Shown: positions 33,333-43,165 of the stretch, in pieces
Layout of the letters: the number at the start of each line of letters is the position of its first letter
Position numbering within the stretch: position 1 is the stretch's first letter
Origin: CAIJMU01 sp035530275
GTDB lineage: Bacteria; Spirochaetota; Spirochaetia; Treponematales; Rectinemataceae
DNA length: 64,000 nt
NCBI GenBank assembly: GCA_035530275.1
Contig: DATKVC010000019.1
Location: 62,001 to 126,000 of the forward strand
Direction of reading: 5' to 3'
Notes under the pieces: generated by a model
The model's input: the letters and a program-made list of their open reading frames with translations, nothing else
Told to the model about the DNA's origin: nothing
Databases searched by the model: none
Made by a program: the position numbers and the translations under genes

Positions 33333-34670
33333 ATGAAGCCAAAACAGGGGCCTCATCGGGGAACCATTCCCTTCCGTCTTCCGAAGACCTCACCCACGCC
33401 CCTCCAGCCACGAGCCCGGGATCATCTCCGTGCGGGTCGACTCGGAATGATCTTTACCGCACTCCTCGCCTTCACCCTTCCCGCCGTGGTTCATGGACAG
33501 ACCGAAGGCGGCGCCTGGTCGATGTCCGCAGACGCGGCGGCCGGCTTCAGCCTCGCGAGCGACGGCATCAACCCTGCTTCCTCGGACTCGGCTGCCCTCT
33601 GGATCCTGACTGCCAATTTTCTCCACCGCTACGACTCGCCCGGATGGGGCCTCGTCCTTTCCGACTCGATCGACCTCTCGGGCATCGCCGCGGCGGCCTC
33701 CGGTATAGGCGGAACAACCGCCCTCCCCTCCTTCGCGCCCCTCATCACCGTGTACGAAGCTTATGCCCGCCTCGATATGGGCAATTGGGGACAATTATTC
33801 GTCGGCAAGCGCCGCATGGGTCTGGGAATCGGCAGTACCTTCGCTCCGGGCGATCTTGTCGATCCGCGAAGCGGCTTTTGGGACCAGAAGACCGGATTCC
33901 GCGGCCTCGACTTCGCCGCGAGCCTTGGTTCCGATATCGCCCTTCGCATGGCGCTGAGCCTCGACCGCAACTTCGAGGCCTGGGCCGCGGGGGTTAGGGC
34001 GAAGACGGCCTCCACGTCGACAGCCCCCACTTCTGCAGCCCTCGCCCAAGCCTACGCCAGCGCCCTCGACGGCGCATCGGGCCCCGCCGACCCTCGTTTG
34101 ATCACCTGGGCCGGCTCTGCCGACGCCCAGCTCGGCAGCCTCCAGCTTTCCGCGGCAGGCGTCTACCGCCCCGATTCGGTCGAGCGGCCTTCATTCGGCT
34201 TTTCCTACGACCTCGACGGCCTCATACTCCAAGGCGAAGGCGCCGCTGAGTTCTCGGCCTACGGCAACGCCGCCCCCACGAACCCCGACTGGTACGGGAC
34301 CGCGGGGATTCACTGGATGGCCTCGGGAGATTCCGACAGCCTGAGCATCGCCCTCGATTACGACTACAACGGCCGGGCTGGCCTCCTAAAACATACCAAT
34401 TATCTTCTTCCCTGGATATCCTACACGAGAAACGACGTCCTCAACGCCTACGCCCGCGCCCTGATCGGCCTCGACGACGCATCGGCCCTCGTTTCTCTCG
34501 GCCTCACCCTCTACCCCACCCAAGCATTCGATCTCGAATTCACGGCCCTTTTCGGTTCAGGGACGAGCGATTCCGAGTTCGCCACCCTCTCATCTTTCGC
34601 GCCAGTCGCCTCGCCCGGAGCGGGGAAGCTCTCGACCCAGGTCGGCTTCGACGCGAGGGTGCACTTTTGA
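33333..34670 (+). CDS. Exported beta-barrel-like protein of unknown function
   Basis: A 445-residue protein. The sequence MIFTALLAFTLPAVVHGQ is a signal peptide, so the functional start may be ATG 33447; the frame begins at ATG 33333 only 4 bp after the previous stop. The mature part alternates polar and hydrophobic residues, with strands such as NWGQLFVGKRRMGLG and AFDLEFTALFGSG, and ends with a terminal aromatic (VHF). That pattern suits an outer-membrane barrel. With the LolA-like protein and the ABC module it may form a trans-envelope path. The family is not recognised. Confidence 0.75.
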   Translation: MKPKQGPHRGTIPFRLPKTSPTPLQPRARDHLRAGRLGMIFTALLAFTLPAVVHGQTEGGAWSMSADAAAGFSLASDGINPASSDSAALWILTANFLHRYDSPGWGLVLSDSIDLSGIAAAASGIGGTTALPSFAPLITVYEAYARLDMGNWGQLFVGKRRMGLGIGSTFAPGDLVDPRSGFWDQKTGFRGLDFAASLGSDIALRMALSLDRNFEAWAAGVRAKTASTSTAPTSAALAQAYASALDGASGPADPRLITWAGSADAQLGSLQLSAAGVYRPDSVERPSFGFSYDLDGLILQGEGAAEFSAYGNAAPTNPDWYGTAGIHWMASGDSDSLSIALDYDYNGRAGLLKHTNYLLPWISYTRNDVLNAYARALIGLDDASALVSLGLTLYPTQAFDLEFTALFGSGTSDSEFATLSSFAPVASPGAGKLSTQVGFDARVHF

Positions 34671-34687
34671 AAAACGGAGCAGTCACG

Positions 34688-35470
34688 ATGCCGGACACAG
34701 GCAAGCACGCCCTCCTCGAAGTCCGCGGAGTAACCAAGGACTATCGCCTCGGCCAGACACTTATCCGCGCCCTTCGGGGAATCGACCTTTCCGTGGAGCC
34801 GGGCGACTTCGTCTCCATCGTCGGACCATCCGGCTGCGGGAAGACGACCCTCCTCAACATAATTGGTTGCATCGACAAACCGACCTCGGGAACCGTCCTG
34901 CTCGACGGTCTCGACGTGTCGACATTCGACGACAACCGCGAAGCCGACACCCGCCTCGCGCGGATCGGCTTCATATTCCAGAGCTTCAATCTCGTCGGCG
35001 TCCTCGACGTCCGAGAGAACATCGAGTTCCCCCTCATCCTCGCCAAGGTACCTAGGGCCGAGAGGGCCAAGCGCGTCGACCGCCTCGTCGAACTCGTCGG
35101 ATTGGGCGAGTTCGTCCAACACAAGCCCGACGAGCTGTCGGGAGGCCAGCGCCAGCGCGTCGCCATCGCGAGGGCCCTCGTCAACCGACCATCCCTCATC
35201 ATTGCCGACGAGCCCACCGCCAACCTCGATTCGACGACCTCCACGACGATCATGGAGGCCATGAAGGCCTTGAACGAGGATGAAAAAGTCACCTTCATCT
35301 TCTCAACGCACAACGAACTGATCGAACGCTACGCGAAACGCGTCCTCCTCATCAGCGACGGCGTCATCACCGGCGAACGAAACACGGGCGGAGCACAATC
35401 CAAGAGTGGTTCCGCCGAGGATGCCGCGGCCATGATGGCCCAAGCTAAATCCGGCAGGAGCGCGACATGA
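34688..35470 (+). CDS. ABC transporter ATPase, MacB/LolD type
   Basis: A 260-residue ATPase. Walker A is GPSGCGKTT, the signature is LSGGQRQRVAIARAL, Walker B is LIIADEPTANLDS, and the H-loop is FSTHN. The motif pattern places it with LolD/MacB ATPases that power FtsX-type permeases. ATG 34688 is used because GGAG lies 8 bp upstream; TTG 34667 is the longer option. The stop overlaps the first permease start by 4 bp. It should drive lipoprotein release or efflux with the two permeases that follow. Confidence 0.94.
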   Translation: MPDTGKHALLEVRGVTKDYRLGQTLIRALRGIDLSVEPGDFVSIVGPSGCGKTTLLNIIGCIDKPTSGTVLLDGLDVSTFDDNREADTRLARIGFIFQSFNLVGVLDVRENIEFPLILAKVPRAERAKRVDRLVELVGLGEFVQHKPDELSGGQRQRVAIARALVNRPSLIIADEPTANLDSTTSTTIMEAMKALNEDEKVTFIFSTHNELIERYAKRVLLISDGVITGERNTGGAQSKSGSAEDAAAMMAQAKSGRSAT

Positions 35471-36726
35471 TTCCGCGCCTCGCCTTCCTATCGGCGGTCA
35501 AGCACTGGAAACGTTCCCTCGTTGTCTCCGGAGCCGTCGCCGTCGCCTGCGCTGTTATGATAGCCATAGGCAGCCTCCTCAACGGCATCACCGGCTCCTT
35601 TTACGACTCCGTCATCCCCAATTCGGGCCACATCCGCATCGAAGACGCGGGAATGTCCGACAGCCTCAATCCTCTCAGCCTCGAATTGCTGCTACCCGAC
35701 GCAGATAGCCTTGTCGCCAGAATAAAGGCCATCGGGGATTCGCGAATCGAAGACGTCGAGCCCGTACTCTCCTTCGGCGCACTCTTAGTCGAAGACCGCG
35801 ACGACATCGATCCGCGCAACCTCGCGATGCGAGGGATGGGAGTCTCCCCCGATACGCGATTCGCCGACAACGTCCGCTTCACCATGAAGGAGGGCTCCTT
35901 CCTCCCTGACGGACAGGGCATCGCCCTCTCCGAGCGCGCTGCCCGACTCGTCGGCGCGAAACTCGGAACAGGCCTCCTCGTCCTCGTACAAGATCGCAAC
36001 GGGGAACCCTGGTACGAAAGACTTGTCGTCACAGGCTTGTTCGCAACGGAAAGCAGCGACTTCGATGAATCGACCTTTTATATCGCCGAGAGCAAGGCGG
36101 CAGCAATGCTCGACGCAGCCGGAATGGCGCGCGAAATCCGCCTGCTTCTATCCAATCGCGATGATGCCGATTCCGCGGCGAAGGAAATAACTACAGCTAT
36201 TTCCGGAAAAAGCAACGGCTCCCCACAGGCCCCCGCGACGCTTCGCATTCAGACCTGGCAGAAAATCAACGCATCGATATTCGCCCTGCTGCTCTTCGTC
36301 AAGATCCTCCTCGGAATCATCATGGCCCTTTTCGCCATCGTCTCCGGCACCATCATCGCCAACAGCTCTCTGATGTCCGTGATGGAGAGAATTCGAGAAT
36401 ACGGCACGATGCGCGCCATGGGACTCAGGGCCCGCTCGCTCGAGCGCCTCATCCTCATCGAAGGACTGATGCTCGGAGCCCTGGGAGCGGCGCTCGGCAT
36501 CGGTATCGGCTTCGTCATCGTGGCCTTCCTCTCGAAAGGAGGCATCGATCTCGGCGGCATAATGGAAAGCGTTGGACTCTCACGCTTCAACAGACCACGT
36601 CTCGATTTCTGGTGGTTCGCTTTCTGCACCGTGACGAGCCTCATTGTCTCCCTCCTCGCGACGGCTAAGGCGGCCCGATCCGTCGGCGCCCTCGGAGTCG
36701 CCGAAAGCCTGGCCACAAGTTCGTAG
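35467..36726 (+). CDS. FtsX/MacB-type ABC permease 1
   Basis: A 419-residue permease with the four-helix layout of LolC/MacB: one N-terminal helix (VVSGAVAVACAVMIAIGSLL), a large periplasmic domain (about residues 45-265) and three C-terminal helices (LLLFVKILLGIIMALFAIV, GALGAALGIGIGFVIVAFL and FCTVTSLIVSLLATAKAA). YGTMRAMGLRARSLERLILIEG-type sequence between helices couples to the ATPase. Its start overlaps the ATPase stop (ATGA). A second, different permease follows 56 bp later, so the transporter is probably a heterodimer. Confidence 0.92.
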   Translation: MIPRLAFLSAVKHWKRSLVVSGAVAVACAVMIAIGSLLNGITGSFYDSVIPNSGHIRIEDAGMSDSLNPLSLELLLPDADSLVARIKAIGDSRIEDVEPVLSFGALLVEDRDDIDPRNLAMRGMGVSPDTRFADNVRFTMKEGSFLPDGQGIALSERAARLVGAKLGTGLLVLVQDRNGEPWYERLVVTGLFATESSDFDESTFYIAESKAAAMLDAAGMAREIRLLLSNRDDADSAAKEITTAISGKSNGSPQAPATLRIQTWQKINASIFALLLFVKILLGIIMALFAIVSGTIIANSSLMSVMERIREYGTMRAMGLRARSLERLILIEGLMLGALGAALGIGIGFVIVAFLSKGGIDLGGIMESVGLSRFNRPRLDFWWFAFCTVTSLIVSLLATAKAARSVGALGVAESLATSS

Positions 36727-36782
36727 CCGGCTCGCAATCGGCCGAAAGCATTTGGAGGCGGGATGCCACCACAGGAGTAGCT

Positions 36783-38039
36783 ATGGAGCTTTTGAACATC
36801 GCGGTCAGGAACATACGACGCAACGAAAGACGAAGCAGACTCACCATAATTACGATCGTCATCGGCGTAGCCATCCTCATGAACATGCAAGGAATCTACC
36901 GAGGCCTCACGACGACGATCTACGGTCACATGATGGCGATGGATACCGCGCAGGTGCAAATAGAAAATGCCACCTACCGAGTCGATGCGAGGCGACTTCC
37001 CCTCGACAAGACCATCGACAATCCCGCAGCCCTTGCCTCGATGATCCGAAACCTTCCCGGCGTCAAGGCGGTCTCCGAGCGAATCGACGCCTCGTTCGAA
37101 ATCACCAACGGGAAGGAAGGCGTGCGCGTCCAGGCCCGCGGGGTGAGTCACGACGAGGCCAGAGTCACCGACCTCGGCAAGAGCATCGTCGAAGGACGCC
37201 TCTTCGCACCAGGCGAGCCTGGCCTCGTCATAGGCAAAGGCATGGCGACGAAACTCGGGCTCAAGATCGGTGACGCCGCCTGGTTCACCGCCCTCGATCG
37301 CCACTCGGTACGCAACCTCGAATCGGCGCCAATTGTTGGCATTTTTGAATTCGGATTTCCCCTCCTCGACGACTATATGATCTACCTCGATATCGACCAG
37401 GCCAGGCAATTCCTCGATCTCGGAAAGGTTGCAACACGACTCGTGGTGCGCGGCGTAGACCCGATAGCCAGCGCCTCGCTCACGAAGGAAATCGCGGCCG
37501 CAGTCGCGAAGAACGGCAGCGCTACACAGGAAAACGGGAAAATCCTCACCGTCTACGAATGGAAGACCTTCGCAGAGAATTTAGTTTCAACCATTGAGAC
37601 AAGACTTCAGCTACTCCTGAGCATCTTGGTGGTTCTTTTCTCCCTCATCATCGCCGGCATTTTCAACACCATGGCGATGAATGTGCAGGAACGCTGGCGC
37701 GAAATCGGAACACTCAGAGCCATTGGAATCAGGCGTGCCGGCCTCGAGCGCATCTTTCTCTTAGAAGGAAGCATCATGGGAATCATGGGCTGCATCATTG
37801 CCGCAGTACCTGCGACCGCCGTCGGCCTTTGGCTTGGTGTCTGGGGCATCGACATCTCAGGTATCATGCCCCGCGACATACCCATTCCCTTCGGCAGCGT
37901 CCTCCACGCCTCGTACTCGGTAATCGACGCGCTACGTGCCATTATCGCTGGCGTAGGCGCGGCCCTCCTAGGCTCCTGGTTTCCAGCAAGACGGGCGGCA
38001 CGACTTCCCATTGCGGAAGCCATAGCGGCTGTCCGATGA
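36783..38039 (+). CDS. FtsX/MacB-type ABC permease 2
   Basis: A 418-residue paralogue of the preceding permease with the same layout: LTIITIVIGVAILMNMQG as first helix, a periplasmic domain (about residues 45-260), and three C-terminal helices starting at LLLSILVVLFSLIIAGIFN. The coupling region EIGTLRAIGIRRAGLERIFL is well kept. Together the two make the membrane part of a LolCDE- or MacB-like machine. Its stop overlaps the start of a broken tetR gene, so the regulator was once part of this operon. Confidence 0.92.
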   Translation: MELLNIAVRNIRRNERRSRLTIITIVIGVAILMNMQGIYRGLTTTIYGHMMAMDTAQVQIENATYRVDARRLPLDKTIDNPAALASMIRNLPGVKAVSERIDASFEITNGKEGVRVQARGVSHDEARVTDLGKSIVEGRLFAPGEPGLVIGKGMATKLGLKIGDAAWFTALDRHSVRNLESAPIVGIFEFGFPLLDDYMIYLDIDQARQFLDLGKVATRLVVRGVDPIASASLTKEIAAAVAKNGSATQENGKILTVYEWKTFAENLVSTIETRLQLLLSILVVLFSLIIAGIFNTMAMNVQERWREIGTLRAIGIRRAGLERIFLLEGSIMGIMGCIIAAVPATAVGLWLGVWGIDISGIMPRDIPIPFGSVLHASYSVIDALRAIIAGVGAALLGSWFPARRAARLPIAEAIAAVR

Positions 38040-38330
38040 ATCACGGAAACGATGCCGCAGGCGCCAAGGGCGCCCGCGAACGCATCTTTGCTGCTGCCAC
38101 GGAGATCACGGGTCGGGAAGGCCTCGAATCCCTCACGACCCACCTGGTCACCAAGGAGGCGCGCGTCAACCTTGGACTCCTTCACTATTTTTTCGAATCA
38201 AAGGATGTCCCAACTGTCGCTGTCCTTCGATCTGCTCGAATTCCTCGAGGTCAAGGTCGCCGAGTTCACCGATCTCATCCTCTAGTCTGCAGCTCCCTTC
38301 CTCTCGGAGATCGATATCCTCACGAGCATG
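38036..38330 (+). pseudogene. TetR-family regulator, frameshifted remnant
   Basis: The ATG overlaps the permease stop (ATGA). The first 58 residues are a normal TetR DNA-binding region: ARERIFAAATEITGREGLES, then TKEARVNLGLLHYFFESKD. After this the frame shifts: the next plausible TetR sequence, LLEFLEVKVAEFTDLIL, is in another frame and meets a TAG at 38283-38285. The ligand-binding half is lost. It was probably the local repressor of the transporter operon. Confidence 0.75.
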
Positions 38331-38392
38331 AAGGGAGTGAGCGTCTTCACTGGCGCGGTCATTATTTCGACCATCGTCACGGTGGTGCTTTT

Positions 38393-38470
38393 GTCAGGGC
38401 ACTCGAGTCACGCGGCATTAGGGTCAGCATGGACATAAAGAACAGGGCGCTTGCCAACATTTTCATCGGG
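38393..38470 (+). mobile_element. IS3-family transposase fragment A
   Basis: A 26-codon piece reading ALESRGIRVSMDIKNRALAN matches the region of IS3-group OrfB transposases that normally reads SMDGxGRALDN just before the last catalytic Glu. Nothing else of this element is present. It differs in type from the next fragment, so two elements were involved. Confidence 0.65.
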
Positions 38471-38475
38471 CGCCG

Positions 38476-38711
38476 GACTTGTTTGACAGTATGGTCGTCG
38501 GGTGGTCCATGCAGACTGATATGACCTCGACCATCGTCATCGACGCCTTCACCATGGCGATGATAAGGAGACGGCCGGAAGGCAAACTGCTATTTCATTC
38601 AGATCGTGGCGTCCAGTACTGTTCGTCAGCATTTCGAGAGACTTCTCTCGCCGCACTGCCGATGCTGGTCAGGAGCATGAGTCGAAAAGGGAACTGTTGG
38701 GACAATGCCTG
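38476..38711 (+). mobile_element. IS3-family transposase fragment B (OrfB, rve domain)
   Basis: About 78 codons of an IS3-family OrfB integrase core: DLFDSMVVGWSM, then KLLFHSDRGVQYCS with the second catalytic Asp, then SMSRKGNCWDNA. The piece stops exactly at the codon before the catalytic Glu and passes straight into dnaE sequence. The N-terminal part, OrfA and inverted repeats are missing. The element is dead. Confidence 0.82.
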
Positions 38712-40031
38712 CCCCTCCTCGCGGGCATCCTCGACGAGGCCTGCGGGCTGATGTGCTATCAGGAAGACGTGAGCAAGGTGGCCGTGGCCCTCGCGGGCTT
38801 CAGTCCCGCCGAGGCCGACGGCATGCGCAAGGTCCTGTCGAAAAAGGACGCCGTCACCCGCCTCGAATCTTTCCGCCCGAAATTCGAGGAGGGGGCCGGG
38901 GCCCGCGAGGTCGACGAGGCCACGATCGGGGCAGCTTGGGAGATGATCTGCTCCTTCGCCGGCTACAGCTTCGTGAAGGCCCATTCGGCCTCCTACGCAC
39001 GCCTTTCCTTCCGCAGCGCCTGGCTCCGCGCCCACCATCCCGCCGAGTTCATGGCGGCGGTCATGTCCAACCGAGGCGGCTATTACACGATCCTCGCCTA
39101 CGCGAGCGAGGCCAGGCGCATGGGGCTCCGCCTCCTCCCGCCCTCGGTCGACGAAAGCGATCTGCGCTCGCGGGGCTCGGGGCGGGACATCCGTTTCGGC
39201 CTCGGCCTGATCGCGGGGCTCGGTGAGGCCACGGCGCGCCGCATCGTGGAGGAGCGGAACAGGAGGGGGCCCTACCGCGACATCGACGACTTCGCGCGGC
39301 GCATCGATCCCGACCGCGACGACGCCGAGGCCCTTGTCGAATCGGGTGCTCTCGACGGCCTCGTTCCCGAGCTGCGCCGCTCCGCCCTCCTGATGCGACT
39401 TCTCCGGCACAGCGCCCTTCGCGAGGTCTCGACGAGCTTGGGGCCGGGTCTCTTCGACCTGCCCGGAGCTGTCGAACCGGCGGGATTGGCTTTTTCGGAA
39501 GGGGGCGGAAGGCGGGCCCCCGGCGGGAGGGGGGAGGAAGCTCGGGGAGAATCCTGGGAGATTTCCCGAGAAAGCCCGCGCAGCCGCCTCCTCTCAGAGC
39601 TCCGCCGCCTGGGCACGACGCTGGAGGTCCATCCCCTCGCCCTTTGGCCCCAGGCCCTCGCGGCGCCCCGCTGTTTGGCGAAGGATCTCGGCGACCATGT
39701 CGGGGAGAGGGTCACCATCCTCGGCTGGCCCGTCACCGCAAAGGAGGTCATGGCGAAGGGCGAGCAGCCGATGGAGTTCGTGAGTTTCGAGGACGAGACG
39801 GCCCTCGTCGAGGTCGTGGTATTTCCGGAGGCCTATCGCCGCTTCGGCGGCCTCCTTTTCGAGGAACGCCCCTTTTTCATTAGCGGCAAGGTGGCCCTCG
39901 ACAGGGGGGGCCTCACGCTCGAGCTTCTGCGCCTCGATGGTATCCCCGATGGGAACTCAGGCCCCGATCGACTCGGAAGAGCCTTTCATGTCTTCCAAGG
40001 CTACGGCAACGAGCTCCCGGCTCTTCGCTAG
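38697..40031 (+). pseudogene. dnaE: 5'-truncated DNA polymerase III alpha subunit (DnaE-type)
   Basis: About 440 residues of the C-terminal part of a DnaE polymerase. GILDEACGLMCYQEDVSKVA and SYARLSFRSAWLRAHHPAEF are typical finger/palm-end sequences. An OB-fold near the C-terminus shows MEFVSFEDETALVEVVVFPE. The PHP domain, palm and catalytic Asp residues (about 600 residues) are gone; the sequence begins abruptly at about 38709 where transposase sequence ends. A TTG at 38697 with AAGGGA upstream could start translation of the remnant from transposon DNA. The frame is otherwise clean, so the loss may be recent. It overlaps plsC by 75 bp. Confidence 0.85.
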
Positions 40032-40781
40032 CGTCGCGAGAATGTCCTTCTTCCCCTTGGGCGCGGGAAGGAGGGCGACCAGGCGCAGGGTGTAGCCGTG
40101 GCGACCGAGGTTTTTGAGGAGGATGCCGATGGTCGAAACCCAGGAGCCCCCGTCGATGGCTGCCACGAGGACGGGCAGGGGATCGATCTCGATGAACCTT
40201 CGAAAGCCCGCGGTATGGAAGGGGCCGAGCTCTCCGTTGCGCGAACGGGTCCCCTCGGGGAAAAGGATGGGGCAAAAGCCCTCGGCCTTTGAGCGCCGCG
40301 CGAAGCGTTCGAGGCTTTTCATCGCCTGGACCATGTCGCCTTTGCGGCTTATCAGGGCATGCCCTTGACGCCTGAGAAGGCTCGAAACGAGGGGAACACC
40401 CGTGCCGAGTTCTTTTTTCGCGATAAAGCGCACCCTGCAGCGCGACGGCAATAGGTTCCAGATGATGGGAATATCGAAGAGGCTCTGATGATTTGAGACG
40501 AGGATGAATCGCTCGGGTAATTCCACGTCGAGGCGGTTTTCGAGCCTCGGCCTCCAGTCTCGCCACTGCGCGAAGACCGCGAAGATCCTTCTCACCGCCT
40601 TGCGTTGCAGGTGCTCTGTATAGGAAATCAGTCCCTTGGGATTGAATATCGCGGCGAGCTGGAGGAGTATATCGTAGACTATGAAGAGGCCGACGAGGGC
40701 GATGATGCCGAAGAGATTGACCACGGGGCTCCGGCTCCTTTCTGGGTCTGGCAGCGTCACGACATCGCGCACCCTGCGCAC
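39957..40781 (-). CDS. plsC: 1-acyl-sn-glycerol-3-phosphate acyltransferase
   Basis: A 274-residue membrane acyltransferase that makes phosphatidic acid. The catalytic NHQSLFD gives the HX4D motif and ILFPEGTRSR is the acceptor-binding motif. A hydrophobic helix (LFGIIALVGLFIVYDILLQLA, about residues 23-43) anchors it. The start is GTG 40781 with GGAGG 9 bp upstream. The 3' end overlaps the truncated dnaE on the other strand, so both genes end inside each other. Confidence 0.92.
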   Translation of the reverse strand: MRRVRDVVTLPDPERSRSPVVNLFGIIALVGLFIVYDILLQLAAIFNPKGLISYTEHLQRKAVRRIFAVFAQWRDWRPRLENRLDVELPERFILVSNHQSLFDIPIIWNLLPSRCRVRFIAKKELGTGVPLVSSLLRRQGHALISRKGDMVQAMKSLERFARRSKAEGFCPILFPEGTRSRNGELGPFHTAGFRRFIEIDPLPVLVAAIDGGSWVSTIGILLKNLGRHGYTLRLVALLPAPKGKKDILATLAKSRELVAVALEDMKGSSESIGA

Positions 40782-40861
40782 AGGGCCTTGCCTCCGCGCA
40801 TGCCAGTCGATTAATTCCTTATACTACGCGCAACAAGTGGATGGGAAGCCGGACGATCGGC

Positions 40862-40891
40862 TTGACAGCATAAAGTATATTCTGCTAGCTT
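40862..40891 (+). promoter_or_regulatory. Predicted promoter for rpsT
   Basis: Perfect TTGACA (40862-40867), 18-bp spacer, then TAGCTT (40886-40891). The transcript leader would be about 65 bp. Confidence 0.45.
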
Positions 40892-40960
40892 TACGAAACG
40901 GTTAGTGATCCGGTCCTGTCCGGTTTATGGTATCGTAGTAGCACACACGGAGGGTATCCT

Positions 40961-41230
40961 TTGGCCACCAAGAGCAGCTCGGCCGAAAAGCGCCAGCGTC
41001 AGAACGAAAAGCGGCGCATCCAGAACAAGATGGTAAAATCCTCGATCCGCACGGCCGCGAAAAAGGTCGTCGTCGCCACCCAGAGCAAGGACAAGGCCGC
41101 GGCCGACGCAGCCCTCCTCGAAATGGCCAAGAAGATCGACACCGCCGCGCGCAAGGGTATAGTCAAGAAGAACGCCGCCGCCAGGAAGAAGTCCCGGATG
41201 CAGCTCCTCGTCAATAGGCTCGGCGTATAA
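40961..41230 (+). CDS. rpsT: Ribosomal protein bS20
   Basis: An 89-residue basic helical protein of the small ribosomal subunit, with SSAEKRQRQNEKRRIQNK and KSRMQLLVNRLGV typical of bS20. The start is a TTG (40961) preceded by GGAGGG. A non-ATG start is also known for rpsT in enterobacteria, where it is linked to autoregulation; the same may hold here. An HU gene follows 139 bp later. Confidence 0.95.
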   Translation: MATKSSSAEKRQRQNEKRRIQNKMVKSSIRTAAKKVVVATQSKDKAAADAALLEMAKKIDTAARKGIVKKNAAARKKSRMQLLVNRLGV

Positions 41231-41369
41231 TCAGATTTCCTGGTCCAACGCTTGGCGTGGGCCGGGGATCGCGACCGGGGAGAAGTCCCGAAGGGTTCCT
41301 CGCGGGATTCGGCGGTCTTCGATTCGGCGACGAAAAAATCCGCACAGCATCCGGGAGACGGAGAGGACC

Positions 41370-41699
41370 ATGGCAGGCAAAGTGACGAAAGCGGAGCTTA
41401 TCGAAGCGCTGCATGCTACGTCGGCGCTCAACCGCAAGGACATCCACGGCCTCATCGACGCGCTCTTCGAGGAAATCAAGGGCGCCATACTCCAGGAAAA
41501 GACCGTTGAGCTCCGTGGCTTCGGAACCTTCGAGGTCAAACTTCGAAAGGGCCGCAAAAGGGCCCGAAACCCCAAGACGGGGGCAATCGTCTCGGTGGAG
41601 GACCACGGCGTCGCCGCGTTCAGACCGGGGCGCGAACTCAAGAAGGCCGCCTGGGACATCAAGCCGCGCGCCTCGCAAGTCGAAGAAGACGCGGACTGA
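41370..41699 (+). CDS. HU/IHF-family DNA-binding protein
   Basis: A 109-residue nucleoid protein. The HU body is complete: KAELIEALHATSALNRKDIH, then the arm region GFGTFEVKLRKGRKRARNPKTG that wraps DNA. The C-terminus carries a 15-residue extension ending in acidic residues (QVEEDAD). A GGAGA site lies upstream. It is probably the main chromosome-compacting protein or one of several paralogues. Confidence 0.93.
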   Translation: MAGKVTKAELIEALHATSALNRKDIHGLIDALFEEIKGAILQEKTVELRGFGTFEVKLRKGRKRARNPKTGAIVSVEDHGVAAFRPGRELKKAAWDIKPRASQVEEDAD

Positions 41700-41800
41700 A
41701 TTCCTGCCGCGGTCTTCGCGTTGACAGATCGCCGTCGGCATGAAAGAATAATTTGGGGCCCACGAAGGGCCATTTCCGCCCGCCAAACAGGGAAGAGCCG

Positions 41801-42490
<690 letters not shown>

Positions 42491-42512
42491 CCGTGCCGTC
42501 CGGGGAGTCCCG

Positions 42513-42734
42513 ATGATCAGCGAAGAAAAGAAGCGGGTCCTGTCCCTTTTCACCGAGGGCCGCAAGCTCTACAAAATGATGGACTTCGCGGGGGCGCGGA
42601 AATACTTCGGCGAGGCGCTGAAGACCGATCCGGACGACGGCCCCTCGCGGATCTACTATCTCCGCTGTCAGCATTACATCGAAAATCCGCCTCCCGAGGA
42701 TTGGGACGGCGTCTGGGTCATGAAGACCAAATGA
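42513..42734 (+). CDS. Small TPR-like protein
   Basis: A 73-residue protein. FTEGRKLYKMMDFAGARKYF and EALKTDPDDGPSRIYYLRC make about one and a half TPR helical hairpins, followed by a short tail PPPEDWDGVWVMKTK. That tail is like the C-terminus of TPR/CHASE2-linked adenylate cyclases of spirochaetes, so the protein may be a detached adaptor. Its stop overlaps a possible start of the bactofilin gene (ATGA). An adaptor role between the response regulator and the bactofilin is an inference. Confidence 0.8.
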   Translation: MISEEKKRVLSLFTEGRKLYKMMDFAGARKYFGEALKTDPDDGPSRIYYLRCQHYIENPPPEDWDGVWVMKTK

Positions 42735-42745
42735 ATGGAGCGAGA

Positions 42746-43165
42746 ATGGCGCGTCACAGGAACGAGACTCCCGACTACGTCGTAGCGACCACCCTGGGGG
42801 CCGAGACCTCCTTCAAGGGGACGCTGAGTTTTAGGGATTCGCTCCGCATCAGGGGAAATTTCGAGGGCGACATCGACGCCACCGGCAGGCTCTACATCGA
42901 CGGTGACGCGACGGTAAGCGCCGGGCACATCGTCGCCACGAGCGTCGTCATCGGGGGGACAGTCCGTGGGGACATCGACGCCCCCGATCGCGTGGAAATG
43001 CTCCCCAGCGCCAAGGTTTACGGAAATGTCCGCACGGCGCGGCTCAGGATCGCCGACGGCGTCGTCTTCGAGGGCGCCTGCGAAATGATACGGGAACCGG
43101 CCTCCTTCTCCCCCTTCGCGGCGGGAAGCGAAGCCGTCCAGACCGCAGAGAAGCGGGGAAGCTGA
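42746..43165 (+). CDS. Bactofilin
   Basis: A 139-residue bactofilin, a nucleotide-free cytoskeletal protein that forms beta-helical filaments. The core (about residues 15-115) reads as short right-handed repeats: FKGTLSFRDSLRIRGNFEGD, GRLYIDGDATVSAGHIVA, and VRGDIDAPDRVEMLPSAKVY. The tails are disordered. ATG 42746 has GGAG 5 bp upstream; ATG 42731 would overlap the TPR stop. In spirochaetes bactofilins help shape the cell. Confidence 0.93.
   Translation: MARHRNETPDYVVATTLGAETSFKGTLSFRDSLRIRGNFEGDIDATGRLYIDGDATVSAGHIVATSVVIGGTVRGDIDAPDRVEMLPSAKVYGNVRTARLRIADGVVFEGACEMIREPASFSPFAAGSEAVQTAEKRGS

Noticed and set aside
41721..41750. Promoter for the response regulator gene
   Set aside because: A perfect TTGACA is present, but no convincing -10 box lies at 16-18 bp.
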